A DNA stretch of 64,000 nucleotides from Ovis canadensis (Eukaryota; Chordata; Mammalia; Artiodactyla; Bovidae): NCBI RefSeq assembly GCF_042477335.2, contig NC_091251.1, forward strand, positions 33,930,501 to 33,994,500, read 5' to 3'. The position numbers and the translations under genes were made by a program. The notes beneath the pieces are model-generated. The model saw only the letters and a program-made list of their open reading frames with translations. It was not told the origin of the DNA and did not search any database. Below are positions 47,801 to 54,712 of this stretch, piece by piece. How positions within the stretch are numbered: position 1 is the stretch's first letter; the number at the start of each line of letters is the position of its first letter.

Positions 47801-48880
47801 AATCAGTTCAGTTCAGTTCAGTCGCTCAGTCGTGTCCAACTCTTTGCGACGCCGTGGACTGCAGCATGCCAGGCCTCCCTGTCCATCACCATCTCCTGGA
47901 GTTCACTCAAACTCACGTCCATCAAGTCAGTGATGCCATCCAGCCATCTCATCCTAGGTCGTCCCCTTCTCCACCTGCCCCCAATCCCTCCCAGCATCAG
48001 AGTCTTTTCCAATGAGTCAACTCTTCGTGTGAGGTGGCCAAAGTACTGGAGTTTCAGCTTTAGCGTCAGTCCTTCCAAAGAACACCCAGGACTGATCTCC
48101 TTTAGAATGGACTGGTTGGATCTCCTTGCAGTCCAAGGGACTCTCAAGAGTCTTCTCCAACACCACAGTTCAAAAGCATCAATTCTTCGGCGCTCAGCTT
48201 TCTTCACAGTCCAACTCTCACATCCATGCACGACCGCTGGAAAAACCATAGCCTTGACTAGACAGACCTTTGTTGGAAAAGTAATGTCTCTGCTTTTGAA
48301 TATGTTATCTACGTTGGTCATAACTTTCCTTCCAACAAAATCAGGACACGTGAAAACCACAAAGGTATTACCCACCACTATCATCATCGTCAATATTTCT
48401 AAACAAATTAACTTGACAGACTATACCACTTTCCATTAGAAATGGCTCTTGTTATCAACCACTTTCCCAGTTTCTAGTCATCATTTTTATTCTTCTCTCT
48501 TTTCTCTAGTCAGTGTGATAATTTTGTGGCTTTCCCTGCTACAGGCTTCAGAACACGAACAAGCAACCTTTTGATGTTCAAATAATAGATATTCCATTTG
48601 CTAAATCATTCTTTGTTAATGGATTCCTCCAATTTTCATAATCAACAGTTTCCTATTATACTCACAGCACATTTGACCTCCTAAGTGATATTTATTCCAA
48701 GTTACACAGAGAAACGGCTAATCATTATTTCTAAGTTTAAAACATTTTTGTCTGAATCTGAAAACAGTTAAGTTACTCACCCAGAATCACACATCTTTTA
48801 CAGAAAATATGGCCACAGTTGGTGACAAAGAAATGGGCCCCATCTTTTCTGAAACATCGGTTGCAGTGAAACCAATCCAT
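17790..48880 (-). CDS. RNF212B: RING finger protein 212B, 14 coding exons
   Basis: CDS is complement(join(17790..17855, 19048..19088, 20482..20582, 20880..20919, 29758..29806, 30156..30216, 30360..30402, 30637..30683, 31636..31664, 32617..32677, 33320..33435, 45803..45877, 46352..46404, 48781..48880)): 882 nt, 293 aa. RNF212B is a Zip3/RNF212-family RING protein of meiotic chromosomes that promotes crossover designation. The C3HC4 RING uses C6, C9, C22, H24, C27, C30, C36 and C39. A coiled coil spans about residues 77-135, and a Ser/Pro/Arg-rich tail fills 136-293. Every junction except the 41-nt exon was checked for GT/AG and phase and agrees with the remembered human order. The 41-nt exon is the weak point, but without it the total is not a multiple of three. 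No stop or frameshift breaks the frame. Confidence 0.9.
18641..18868 (+). mobile_element. Bov-tA SINE
   Basis: A tRNA-Glu-like head ('gggcttccctggtgggtcag', 'gggttcgatccctgggtc') is joined to a BovB-derived tail ('ggcaacccactccagtattc'), ending in an ACACAC run. It lies in an RNF212B intron, antisense to the gene. Confidence 0.92.
19048..19088 (-). CDS. RNF212B: Candidate RNF212B 41-nt exon
   Basis: It reads [14 protein letters not shown] when joined to the preceding G, bounded by 'attctgattcag' and GTAAGG. Its phase (enters at 1, leaves at 0) is what is needed to connect the 20482-20582 exon with the terminal exon in the conserved frame. I do not recall this peptide from human RNF212B, so it may differ between species or be a chance fit. 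Confidence 0.45.
19294..19491 (+). mobile_element. Bov-tA SINE, diverged
   Basis: A degraded tRNA-derived head is followed by the BovB-type tail 'ggcaacccactccagtgttc' and an 'aacaacaacaac' end. Confidence 0.85.
20482..20582 (-). CDS. RNF212B: RNF212B coding exon 12
   Basis: It encodes residues 226-258, including [15 protein letters not shown] and [10 protein letters not shown], a conserved block of the Ser-rich tail. The acceptor is 'tttcccctctttag' and the donor GTAAGT. Residue 225 (Arg) and 259 are split across junctions. Confidence 0.92.
20880..20919 (-). CDS. RNF212B: RNF212B coding exon 11
   Basis: A 40-nt exon encoding [12 protein letters not shown] with split Glu212 and Arg225. The acceptor is 'tatgctttccag' and the donor GTAAGG. 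It agrees closely with the human segment as remembered. Confidence 0.92.
21623..22479 (+). mobile_element. BovB LINE, 5'-truncated, frame still open
   Basis: It holds the C-terminal part of the BovB polyprotein, from [11 protein letters not shown] through [11 protein letters not shown] (the reverse-transcriptase catalytic YADD) and the C-terminal [20 protein letters not shown] block to TRLSD and a stop at 22465-22467. An exact 12-bp duplication, tgatgccaaact, lies at 21611-21622 and 22480-22491. An older Bov-tA tail piece follows at about 22492-22552. The copy lacks the endonuclease and most of the RT, so it cannot move on its own. Confidence 0.95.
23284..23557 (+). mobile_element. Bov-A2 SINE
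   Basis: Two BovB-derived monomers around the 'cttcactttcacttttcact' linker. It is flanked by agatatattag (23273-23283) and agatacattag (23558-23568), a target duplication with one mismatch. Confidence 0.93.
23569..23704 (+). mobile_element. Bov-type SINE monomer sharing a target site with its neighbour
   Basis: A single BovB-type unit ('ggcatggcaacccactccag' onward) ends in a CAC-rich tail and is followed by a third copy of agatacattag at 23705-23715. Confidence 0.88.
23900..25320 (+). mobile_element. L1 LINE relic, interrupted
   Basis: Segments such as 'aaaccatggaggccagaaca', 'aaaaatgaaggagaaattaa' and 'accaagagttggttctctga' match mammalian L1 in sense order. No long open frame remains. 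A CHR-type SINE interrupts it at 24517-24756. Confidence 0.65.
24517..24756 (+). mobile_element. CHR-type SINE inside an L1 relic
   Basis: 'ggactttcctggtagtccag' head, 'tgatccctggtcagagaac' box, long CHR body and an 'aacaaataaacatttttt' end. L1 sequence resumes after it. Confidence 0.85.
25401..25645 (-). mobile_element. Bov-A2 SINE, antisense
   Basis: It starts with a tgctgctg run and carries two antisense BovB-type monomers. A 7-bp repeat, ctatgta, at 25394-25400 and 25646-25652 is the likely target duplication. Confidence 0.9.
26230..29412 (+). mobile_element. Near full-length BovB LINE, coding frame broken
   Basis: The 5' part matches the BovB leader. An AP-type endonuclease region ([20 protein letters not shown], then [10 protein letters not shown]) reads from about 26590 to a stop at 26961-26963. 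Further endonuclease and linker pieces follow in shifted frames. RT motifs include [15 protein letters not shown] (about 28320) and [11 protein letters not shown] (about 28635), and the C-terminal block ends near 29390 with the gaactgaactga tail. At least five stops or frameshifts break it, so it is inactive. It sits in RNF212B intron 10, antisense to the gene. Confidence 0.93.
29758..29806 (-). CDS. RNF212B: RNF212B coding exon 10
   Basis: Encodes [16 protein letters not shown] (residues 196-211). The acceptor is 'acttgtccctcag' and the donor GTAAGA; it leaves in phase 1. Confidence 0.92.
30156..30216 (-). CDS. RNF212B: RNF212B coding exon 9
   Basis: Encodes [20 protein letters not shown] (residues 176-195) after split Ser175. 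The acceptor is 'ttacttcatacag' and the donor GTAAGT. Confidence 0.93.
30360..30402 (-). CDS. RNF212B: RNF212B coding exon 8
   Basis: A 43-nt exon encoding [13 protein letters not shown] with split Val161 and Ser175. The acceptor is 'attcccttttag' and the donor GTGAGT. Confidence 0.93.
30637..30683 (-). CDS. RNF212B: RNF212B coding exon 7
   Basis: A 47-nt exon encoding [15 protein letters not shown] (residues 146-160). The acceptor is 'tcttccttgcag' and the donor GTAGAG, weaker than the others in this gene. Confidence 0.93.
31290..31355. repeat. MIR/L2-like tail fragment
   Basis: 'acacctaacacagtacatca' followed by 'gaatatttattgaataaatg' resembles the 3' end of an old MIR or L2 element. Short, so weakly supported. 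Confidence 0.4.
31636..31664 (-). CDS. RNF212B: RNF212B coding exon 6 (29 nt)
   Basis: Micro-exon encoding ESPSWYQGS plus two bases of Arg145. The acceptor 'tttttttcacctacag' is strong and the donor is GTCAGT. At 29 nt it is the smallest exon in the gene. Confidence 0.9.
32143..32414 (-). mobile_element. Bov-A2 SINE, antisense
   Basis: Two antisense BovB-type monomers with the CT-rich linker. An exact 13-bp duplication, tcgagaatgggtt, lies at 32130-32142 and 32415-32427. Confidence 0.95.
32617..32677 (-). CDS. RNF212B: RNF212B coding exon 5 (coiled coil)
   Basis: Encodes [20 protein letters not shown] (residues 116-135) after split Lys115, the end of the coiled coil. The acceptor is 'atcttttgcctag' and the donor GTGAAT. 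Confidence 0.93.
33320..33435 (-). CDS. RNF212B: RNF212B coding exon 4 (coiled coil)
   Basis: Encodes residues 77-114, starting [20 protein letters not shown] and ending QTLTNQD, with leucine/isoleucine heptad spacing typical of the family's coiled coil. The acceptor is 'ttcccctagtag' and the donor GTAAGT. Confidence 0.94.
35653..35830 (+). mobile_element. CHR-type SINE
   Basis: 'gggacttccctgctggtcta' head, 'ggttcaatccccagtgaggg' box and a 'ccaaataaataaattta' end. Confidence 0.88.
35831..36145 (+). mobile_element. Two tandem Bov-tA units
   Basis: A partial tRNA-Glu-derived unit (35831-35937) is followed directly by a fuller unit beginning 'gggcttccctggtgactcag' at 35938 with a BovB-type tail and A-rich end. 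Confidence 0.88.
36271..36361 (-). mobile_element. CHR-type SINE fragment, antisense
   Basis: 'ttttttggccatgccatgtg' and 'gaccaccagggaattccc' are the antisense ends of a CHR-type SINE, abutting a GTT-rich simple run. Confidence 0.8.
36839..39492 (+). mobile_element. L1 LINE, 5'-truncated, about 2.65 kb
   Basis: It contains most of the L1 ORF2 reverse transcriptase and C-terminal region: [45 protein letters not shown], then [12 protein letters not shown] (the FADD catalytic motif), and the C-terminal part. The frame is cut by several stops, the first at about 37293. The tail matches the bovine L1 3' end with an A-rich terminus. An exact 11-bp duplication, agacactgagg, lies at 36828-36838 and 39493-39503. 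Confidence 0.95.
39493..40267. other. RNF212B: Unique or unrecognised intronic sequence
   Basis: No gene signal. The 40.06-40.20 kb part has the look of an old mammalian repeat, but I cannot name a family. Confidence 0.4.
40268..40382 (+). mobile_element. CHR-type SINE
   Basis: 'ggggacttccctggtggtca' head and 'ccatccctggttgatgaact' box, truncated before an A-tail. Confidence 0.85.
40700..40990 (-). mobile_element. BovB LINE internal fragment, antisense
   Basis: The - strand reads [40 protein letters not shown] and KELYKKD, the BovB linker between endonuclease and RT. The real 3' end is absent, so this is a rearranged or internally broken copy. Confidence 0.85.
41312..41425 (+). mobile_element. 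BovB LINE tail, 114 bp, with target duplication
   Basis: Only the last coding block and gaactgaactga tail of BovB. The 9-bp repeat aatgaacat at 41303-41311 and 41426-41434 marks it as a severely 5'-truncated insertion. Confidence 0.85.
41441..41732 (-). mobile_element. CHR-type SINE, long form, antisense
   Basis: It starts with a T-run (its A-tail), passes through 'gactgtgctgggtcttcctt' and ends 'ctgagccaccagggaaaccc'. Confidence 0.87.
41745..42860 (+). mobile_element. Old L1 LINE 3' region split by a BovB insertion
   Basis: The left part (41745-41980) and right part (from about 42354, 'aatgcaaatcaaaaccacac') join as L1 ORF2 C-terminus and 3' UTR. The later stretch 'aaaggtggaaacaacttaaa' is typical L1. 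All frames are broken. Confidence 0.78.
41981..42353 (-). mobile_element. BovB LINE 3' end, antisense, nested in L1
   Basis: A 109-codon open frame on the - strand reads [20 protein letters not shown] through [19 protein letters not shown] to SRTQLRD, the BovB C-terminus. Confidence 0.9.
43965..45527 (+). mobile_element. BovB LINE with intact 509-codon RT frame
   Basis: The frame runs 43984-45513 without a stop: [20 protein letters not shown] at the start, [54 protein letters not shown], then the conserved C-terminus ending TRLSD and the tail. The RT catalytic YADD is intact, but the endonuclease is missing through 5' truncation. [11 protein letters not shown] has Asn where most copies have Asp ([11 protein letters not shown]). 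Probable 7-bp target repeat agaagca at 43958-43964 and 45528-45534. It lies in RNF212B intron 3, antisense to the gene. Confidence 0.95.
45803..45877 (-). CDS. RNF212B: RNF212B coding exon 3
   Basis: Encodes [20 protein letters not shown] then SHISQ (residues 52-76). The acceptor is 'attctcttcatag' and the donor GTATGA. Phase 0 at both ends. Confidence 0.94.
46145..46259 (-). mobile_element. CHR-type SINE, antisense
   Basis: 'ggggctgcatggtgtggctt' and 'ccactgaaccgacacggaat' are antisense CHR body and head. Located in RNF212B intron 2. Confidence 0.82.
46352..46404 (-). CDS. RNF212B: RNF212B coding exon 2 (second half of RING)
   Basis: Encodes [18 protein letters not shown] (residues 34-51), with the last two zinc ligands C36 and C39. 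The acceptor is 'ccctttcctctctag' and the donor GTAAGT. Confidence 0.95.
47700..47798 (+). repeat. MIR SINE relic
   Basis: 'caagaacttggtcaaatcac' then 'taataattacctcctggggt' is a diverged sense MIR, cut at its 3' side by the BovB insertion. Confidence 0.65.
47807..48336 (-). mobile_element. BovB LINE 3' end, antisense to the window, sense to RNF212B
   Basis: A long - strand frame covers [20 protein letters not shown] through the C-terminal [18 protein letters not shown] block to SWTRLSD. An 8-bp repeat, aaaatcag, at 47799-47806 and 48337-48344 is the probable target duplication. It lies in RNF212B intron 1. Confidence 0.92.
48781..48880 (-). CDS. RNF212B: RNF212B first coding exon (start codon, first half of RING)
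   Basis: The ATG at 48878-48880 follows a splice acceptor, 'ctctctctttgttgcag', by one base, so the 5' UTR is in another exon. It encodes [20 protein letters not shown] then [13 protein letters not shown], with ligands C6, C9, C22, H24, C27 and C30. The donor is GTGAGT. Confidence 0.96.
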
Positions 48881-50432
48881 TCTGCAACAAAGAGAGAGAA
48901 CAACTCTGGGCATAACATATTTATATTTACTATAACATAATTATAGCTGTTCCAAAATCTACTTAATAATGCTTGCTTAGCTTCTGCTAACTTATTGGAA
49001 TACAGGCATATTTTTGTGGAGTATTTCAATTGGTTGTAAGAAAGTACATATATCTCTCAACTGTAAAAAAGCAGACTGCAGAGTATGCAATGCCATTTTC
49101 TAAAAAGTATACATATTCAGAAAAGTAACAGGACAGTGATGATTTTTTTTTGAATGGGGAGATTATGGATATTTGTGCGTATATGCTGTCTTTACACTGT
49201 TTTGTTTTCTAAGTTTTCTGTATTAATTCAGGTATTAATTTGTAATTAGAAAAAACAATCTTTAAAAAAAAAAAGGACCATCATTTCCTAATAGTTTCCA
49301 GTGATACAGCAAGATGGAGCAAGGAGGAGGTAGTGGACAAAATACAGATCACATATCAACCACTTGGGACACATTTTATCTAAGAGAAACATGGTTTCTG
49401 AATGATGTCTCAGCTTGTTTACATTTTCTTCTACTCCACAGAACCTCAGAATCACAGATCTAAAAGTGATCTTAAGATTCATTTAGCATTTTGTCCAATC
49501 CCATCCTTTTTTAAAAGATGCATTTGATATTCACTGAACAGCAAGATTTGAAATGAAGAAACTGACATTAAAAATACAGAACTGATACATACTGAGCTGT
49601 CATTAGTTCATATATTTAATGAATTTATGTTTAATTTCATGAATATACTACAAGAATGAAATAGGTTTGATTTTAGTTTAAAATTAAATTGGGGGAAAAA
49701 CCAAAAGAGAAGGTAAATTTTTTTCCCCACTTAAGTTTTTTCTTTAAAAACGTTTTAAAATCGTTTATGGAGACATTTGTTCAAAGGATGTTGGCTACTT
49801 TGCGCCACACTTTAACATTTTTGTCACACAAAGGCAAAATTCAAGACAAAAACACTGAATAAATGTTTCAATAGGGCTTCCCAGATGGCGCTGGTGGTAA
49901 AGAATCCGACTGCCAATGCAGGATCTGTAAAGAGACACCGGTTCGATCCCTGGGTGGAGGAGATCCTCTGGAGGAGGGCACGACAAACCACTCCAGTATG
50001 CTTGCCTGGAGAAACCCTTGGACAGAGGAGCCTGGCGAGCTACAGTCCATCCGGTCACAGTCAGACACGACTGAAGCGACTGAGCATGCAAACGTTTCAA
50101 CGCAAAGACATTACACAGAGGCACGAGCTTCAGATTTCTATTTGTTGCTCACAGATACACTAACTTCTCCCAGAAGTGAGTCTAAAGAACTACTGGAAAG
50201 GTCCCAGTTATAACGCTCCCAGTTAGGCGGAGCAAGAAGAATTTTAATCAAATGGGTTGACCAAATGAACTCTTTCAAAGAAGAGCCGTTAACAGGGTTT
50301 GTGAGGGTAAGACTCGCCCTATTTCTAAGGGCGATGGAGATTTGGCAAAGGCTCAAATTTACCAGTAGCTCTTTTAAAACTATATTCCCTACCTGTTTGA
50401 CCGCAGTGATCCCGGAAGGCCTCGGATCTCAC
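48881..50432 (-). other. RNF212B: RNF212B 5' intron (limits inferred)
   Basis: It lies between the acceptor at the start-codon exon and a possible donor (GTGAGA on the - strand, 50427-50432). Apart from one Bov-tA SINE the sequence is unique and AT-rich. Confidence 0.45.
49874..50091 (+). mobile_element. Bov-tA SINE
   Basis: 'gggcttcccagatggcgctg' head, 'ggttcgatccctgggtggag' box and BovB-type tail ending 'gactgagcatgc'. Near-matching repeats (atgtttcaa and acgtttcaa) flank it. Confidence 0.9.
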
Positions 50433-50600
50433 CGAAACCAACCTGCTCTCAAGACGAGCTGGAAATGGCGGGAAAAAATAGAGCGAGTCTGGCACCAGAG
50501 AGAGACAAGCAGCTGGGCGTGTCCCTCGACGGTGTGTGAGAGGCGTGGGCGGGGCCCGGGAGTGGGCGGGGCCCGAGAGACGAAAGTAGATTCCGGGAAA
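50433..50600 (-). promoter_or_regulatory. RNF212B: RNF212B promoter and probable non-coding exon 1
   Basis: A short GC-rich island in an AT-rich setting. It holds two tandem GC boxes, gtgggcggggcccg, at 50545-50558 and 50562-50575 and a perfect E2F-type site, tggcgggaaa (- strand tttcccgcca), at 50466-50475. The direction fits a - strand start around 50.45-50.55 kb with a donor at 50427-50432. No other gene's exon was seen here. The true start site cannot be set without transcript data. Confidence 0.55.
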
Positions 50601-51169
50601 ATCTACCTCATTTAAAATTCGGAAAAGATAAGAAATATGGTCGAATCCCATACGTGCTACTGTGGAAACAAAAAGGTGAAAACAAACCTAATAATATTCA
50701 AGTAGACGTAACACACTAGAAAAATGTGGTCACAAAGCTGATGAAAACTTTAACGTAATTTTTTTTCTCCTCTCTTTTTTCACTTTATTTTTCAGTGAAA
50801 TAAAATAATAAATGCTTTTAAAGAACAGTGTAAACCAGAAATAGAAAAGCTAAAAAGTGATTTGTATAGAGTACTGTTGTATATTAAATGAGAACTAACC
50901 AGTATCAAGGAAATTAAAAAAAATTTTTTTCAGAAATAACGCTGAAAAGAGAACGGTTTTCCTATTTTACACACACATTTATCCCCGCAAGGAAAACCAG
51001 AGCAATGTATCAGAACAAATATTTAAAACAAAATTTTGAGAAAATTTTCCTGAATAAGAACTAAGTCTACATACTTATTGCAAAGGAGAAAACTGACCCA
51101 GAACAGTCAAAACCAAAACATTTTCTAGTAAAGCTATAAAATTATTAGTCTTTAAAGATAAGGGGAAAA

Positions 51170-51400
51170 AAGGAAAACCCCTTTGAGCATCCAGACAACA
51201 AATACTAGCCATTTATAAGGAAAAGAAAAGTAGATTGGCATCAGACTTCTTTACAGAATTATTTTATGCTAGAAACAATGAAGATGCATTTTAAGGTTTT
51301 CAAAAAGAAAATATGATCCAATAATTTTATGGCTCTGTTCAGTTATAAAAGTAGCTGGCCCCCCAAAAAATGTGAACATGAAATTTTCTTGAGGAAGTCA
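51170..51400 (+). repeat. L1-like relic
   Basis: 'gattggcatcagacttcttt', 'gctagaaacaatgaagatg' and 'atatgatccaataattttat' resemble a diverged L1 internal segment. Weak. Confidence 0.4.
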
Positions 51401-51463
51401 ACAAGTACTGAGTTGCAAACTTCTTGGTCTCAGAACTCTTTTAACTTTTAAGAAGTATTGAAA

Positions 51464-51575
51464 GGAATTCCCCAGTGGTCCAGTGGTGAGGACTCTGCGC
51501 TTCCACTGCTGGGATACAGGTTTGATCCCTGGTTGGGGAAGTAAGATCATCTATCCCACATGCTGTGGCAAAAAT
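51464..51575 (+). mobile_element. CHR-type SINE
   Basis: 'ggaattccccagtggtccag' head, 'tttgatccctggttggggaa' box, followed by a TA-repeat tail. Confidence 0.85.
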
Positions 51576-51843
51576 ATATATATATATACTGAAGACTCCC
51601 TCCCTACCAAGTTTTGGTTTCTGTGGATTGTATCTATCAATATTCACCATATTAGCAATTAAAACTGAAAGTTAAAAATATTTATTAATTTACTTGAAAA
51701 CAACAATAGTAAACCCATTAAGTGGTAACACAACCTGTGAAATATAACTATATGTTCCAAAATAAATACAATTTAGTGAGAAGAGTGGCATCACTTTTAT
51801 TTTACCATTTTATAATCTCTTACTATCTGACCAGGCATCTAAT

Positions 51844-51930
51844 GACGCCAGGGAGGCCTAGTGTGCTGAAGTCCATGGGATGGCAAAGAATCAGTCAGGA
51901 TCCAGCGACTGAACAACAACACTATCTAAC
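51844..51930 (+). mobile_element. BovB-derived tail fragment
   Basis: 'gccagggaggcctagtgtgc' to 'gcgactgaacaacaac' matches the BovB terminus, short and diverged. Confidence 0.7.
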
Positions 51931-51932
51931 CT

Positions 51933-52143
51933 GGCCTTCCCAGGTAGCTAGCTCAGTGGTAAAGAATCCGCAGAAGATGCAGGAGATGTGGGTTCAATCC
52001 CATGGTCAGAAAGATCCCCTGGAGAAGGAAATGGCAACCCACTCCAGTATTTCTTGTCTGGAAAAGTCCATGGAGAGAGGAGCCTGGTGGGCTATACCCC
52101 ACGGGGTTGCAAAGCCTTGGACACAACTGAGCATGCATGTGTG

Positions 52144-52146
<3 letters not shown>
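51933..52146 (+). mobile_element. Bov-tA SINE
   Basis: tRNA-derived head with 'gggttcaatcccatggtcag' and BovB-type tail 'ggcaacccactccagtattt', leading into a CA repeat. Confidence 0.88.

Positions 52147-52185
<39 letters not shown>
52147..52185 (+). repeat. (AC)n microsatellite, 39 bp
   Basis: An uninterrupted AC dinucleotide run of about 19 units grown from the tail of a Bov-tA SINE. Likely length-polymorphic. Confidence 0.97.
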
Positions 52186-52188
<3 letters not shown>

Positions 52189-52324
52189 TGACCTAATAGA
52201 AAGCAGCTGGATTCACACATGTACTTCTGCAATCACTTTGTTGCAGTATACTGTTTTGGTTGCAGCGTGTAAAGATCTGGACTTACTCAAGTATGTAGCT
52301 GGAAAAGAGAGTGGTATTTCCCTA

Positions 52325-52545
52325 GAGCCTATTGTTCAGTCTCTAAGTGCTGTCCAACTCTGTGAGCCCATGGATCTCAGCAAGCCAAGTCTCCCTGTCC
52401 TCCGCTATCTCCCAGAATTTGCCCAAGTTCATAGCCATTGAGTCAGTGATGCTATCCAGCCATCTCATTCTCTGCCGCCCTTTTCCCCTTTTGCCTTCAA
52501 TCTTTCCCAGCATCAGGATCTTTTCCAATGAGTCTGATATTCACC
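52325..52545 (-). mobile_element. BovB LINE 3' end, antisense, diverged
   Basis: The - strand reads [20 protein letters not shown] then RWLDSITDSMAMNLGKFWEI, the BovB C-terminus with substitutions. Confidence 0.85.
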
Positions 52546-53185
52546 TATTTAGATTTTGTTAATATTTTTCTTTGACACTACACCAAAATTTAAGAAGTGG
52601 AAGTTTGTCAAAAGCTAGCAGCACTGTATCAATGAACTTGTCACGTTTTACATTTAGACCAAATTGGTCATTTGGAAAATACTAGTTCACTGAGTGATAC
52701 ACATTGACACATTTCATGAAACAATATTAAATATTGACACACTCATTTTATAATATTTTAAAGTCACCTTTGTTACTATCACTACCAATCTCACCAGAAA
52801 AATCTTTGAGTATTGGGAACTAGTCAGGCACACGGTTACAGATACAAGTTTCTCAAAATTTTTATTTTCATCTGAAAGTTTGAGTTTTATCATTGGCAAT
52901 AAGTATTATACTAAGTCACCTGTTTTCCTTGAAGTGACAAACTCAGTTTGTATATTTTTGAGAAAAGTTCTACCAAGTGCCCAAATCTGAGTAAGTATAG
53001 TTTGTTAGTTGTTGTTTCAGGTTAAAAAGATGTTCCAATAAAAAGTGGTTAGTTCAGCCCATAACTCAAACCATTGCATAGTTTTCCTAAATATAATCTT
53101 AATTCTGCTTACACGTTCTGGGTCATAGAAAAAGGATAAAACTTTTAAAAACATCTTATGAAATGAACTTAGTAAACAAATGATA
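52546..53185. other. Unrecognised AT-rich stretch
   Basis: No gene, repeat family or regulatory pattern that I can support. Confidence 0.4.
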
Positions 53186-54319
53186 AAGATTGCACGCATA
53201 TACACAAGAAAACCATATAACAATCTCACCTGTGAATATTGATTCAAAAATCTTAAATAAGATAGAAAATAGAGTACATTTTAAAAAGTACAACCAAGTG
53301 ATGTTCATTACCAAAAAAAAGGATAATTCAATATTAAAAAATCTATTAGTGTAACTTATTATAGTAATATTTCTAAGAAGAAATGTCATATGCTTATCTC
53401 CACAGTTGCCAACAACGAGTTTGTCATAATTCATATCCATTTCTGATTTAAAATTTCAGTGAAGTAAGAGTCAATGGATATTTCCTTAACGGGATTAAAA
53501 GATGTGTGTGTGTGCATGTGTATGCAAAATCCAGTATGTTTTTTAAATGAGGAAACATTACAGGCATTATTGCTAGTCAGGAATGAGCTATCACTAGCAT
53601 TTTACATGGTATCAGAACACTAATTTAAAAGGATAAAAGTACCTCTTTTAGCAGATTATATCATTGTATGTTGAAAAATTCAAAAGAATCAACGGAGAAA
53701 CTACTGTAAATAATAAGAAAATTTAGTATAGTAACAAGTTATAAAATTAACAAAATGAAATACAATAACCTTTCCATATTCAAATAATAGCTAGGTAGAA
53801 GATGTAACAGATAACTATTTAAAATAGAAACAAAAAAGGGTAATACCTAGGAATAGCGTAACCATATATATGAAGAAATCTTTAAACCATTTATTGAAAA
53901 ACATAAAAGTCATGGTGGGGAAAAAAAAAAGTCATGGTGGATAGGAAGAGTCAACATCGTAGTGATGTCAGTTCTCCCTAAACTAATTATAAATTTAACA
54001 ACATGGTCCAAAAATGTCGCCTTTCTAGAATTAAACAAATTGATTATAAATTTCATCTAGAAAATAGCCAAACAGACAAGAGCATCCAGGAACACCCTGA
54101 AAATCTTTTAGCGTCATGTCTGGGGGAAGCTAGCCACATCTAATATTAAAACATACTATAAAGTCTCTATAATTAAAAAATTGTGCTCTTGGTACATGGA
54201 TAACATACAGACCAACAAAAAAAAGAATAGGAAGTCCAGAAATAAAACCATGTACATTTGAAATTATTATTTTGTGATAAAAGTGAGGAATTCAACGGGA
54301 ATGGGGTGGGATTGAGGGG

Positions 54320-54462
54320 TTTTTTGTTTTTGTTTTTGTTTTGGCCCTGTTGCACCACCAGTGGGATGTGGGATCTTAATTCCCTGACCACGGATGGAAC
54401 CCATGGCCCTGGCAGTAGTGCAGGCTGAGTCCTAACCTCTGGACCCCCAGAAAATTCCCAGG
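54320..54462 (-). mobile_element. CHR-type SINE, antisense, inside the L1
   Basis: 'gttttggccctgttgcacca', 'gggatcttaattccctgacc' and 'cccccagaaaattccc' are antisense CHR body and head. Confidence 0.82.
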
Positions 54463-54560
54463 ATTGAGTTTTTTTAAAAAAGACTTGAGACAATTGGATA
54501 GCCATTTGGAAAAATATCAAACTGGGTCCGTATCTCACATTGTTCACCAAGATAAATTTC

Positions 54561-54636
54561 TTTTTTTTTTTTTAATATGGAACACTTCATGAATTTGCGT
54601 GTCATCCTTTCGCAGGGACCATGCTAATCTTCTCCA

Positions 54637-54677
<41 letters not shown>
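54561..54677 (-). pseudogene. U6 snRNA retro-pseudogene
   Basis: The - strand begins gtgcttgcttcggcagcac and continues with 'atatactaaaattggaacga' and 'agaagattagcatggtccct' to 'ttccatatt', nearly full-length U6 with several substitutions. A 13-A tail on the - strand (54561-54573) and a 16-bp duplication, caccaagataaatttc, at 54545-54560 and 54677-54692 show L1-type retrotransposition. No TATA or proximal element characteristic of a functional U6 promoter is visible, since the flank is L1 sequence. Confidence 0.95.
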
Positions 54678-54712
54678 ACCAAGATAAATTTCAAATGGAT
54701 CAGAAATCTAAG

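Noticed and set aside
54561-54677. Functional U6 snRNA gene
   Set aside because: An A-tail, a 16-bp target duplication, substitutions and an L1 flank without snRNA promoter elements show a retro-pseudogene.
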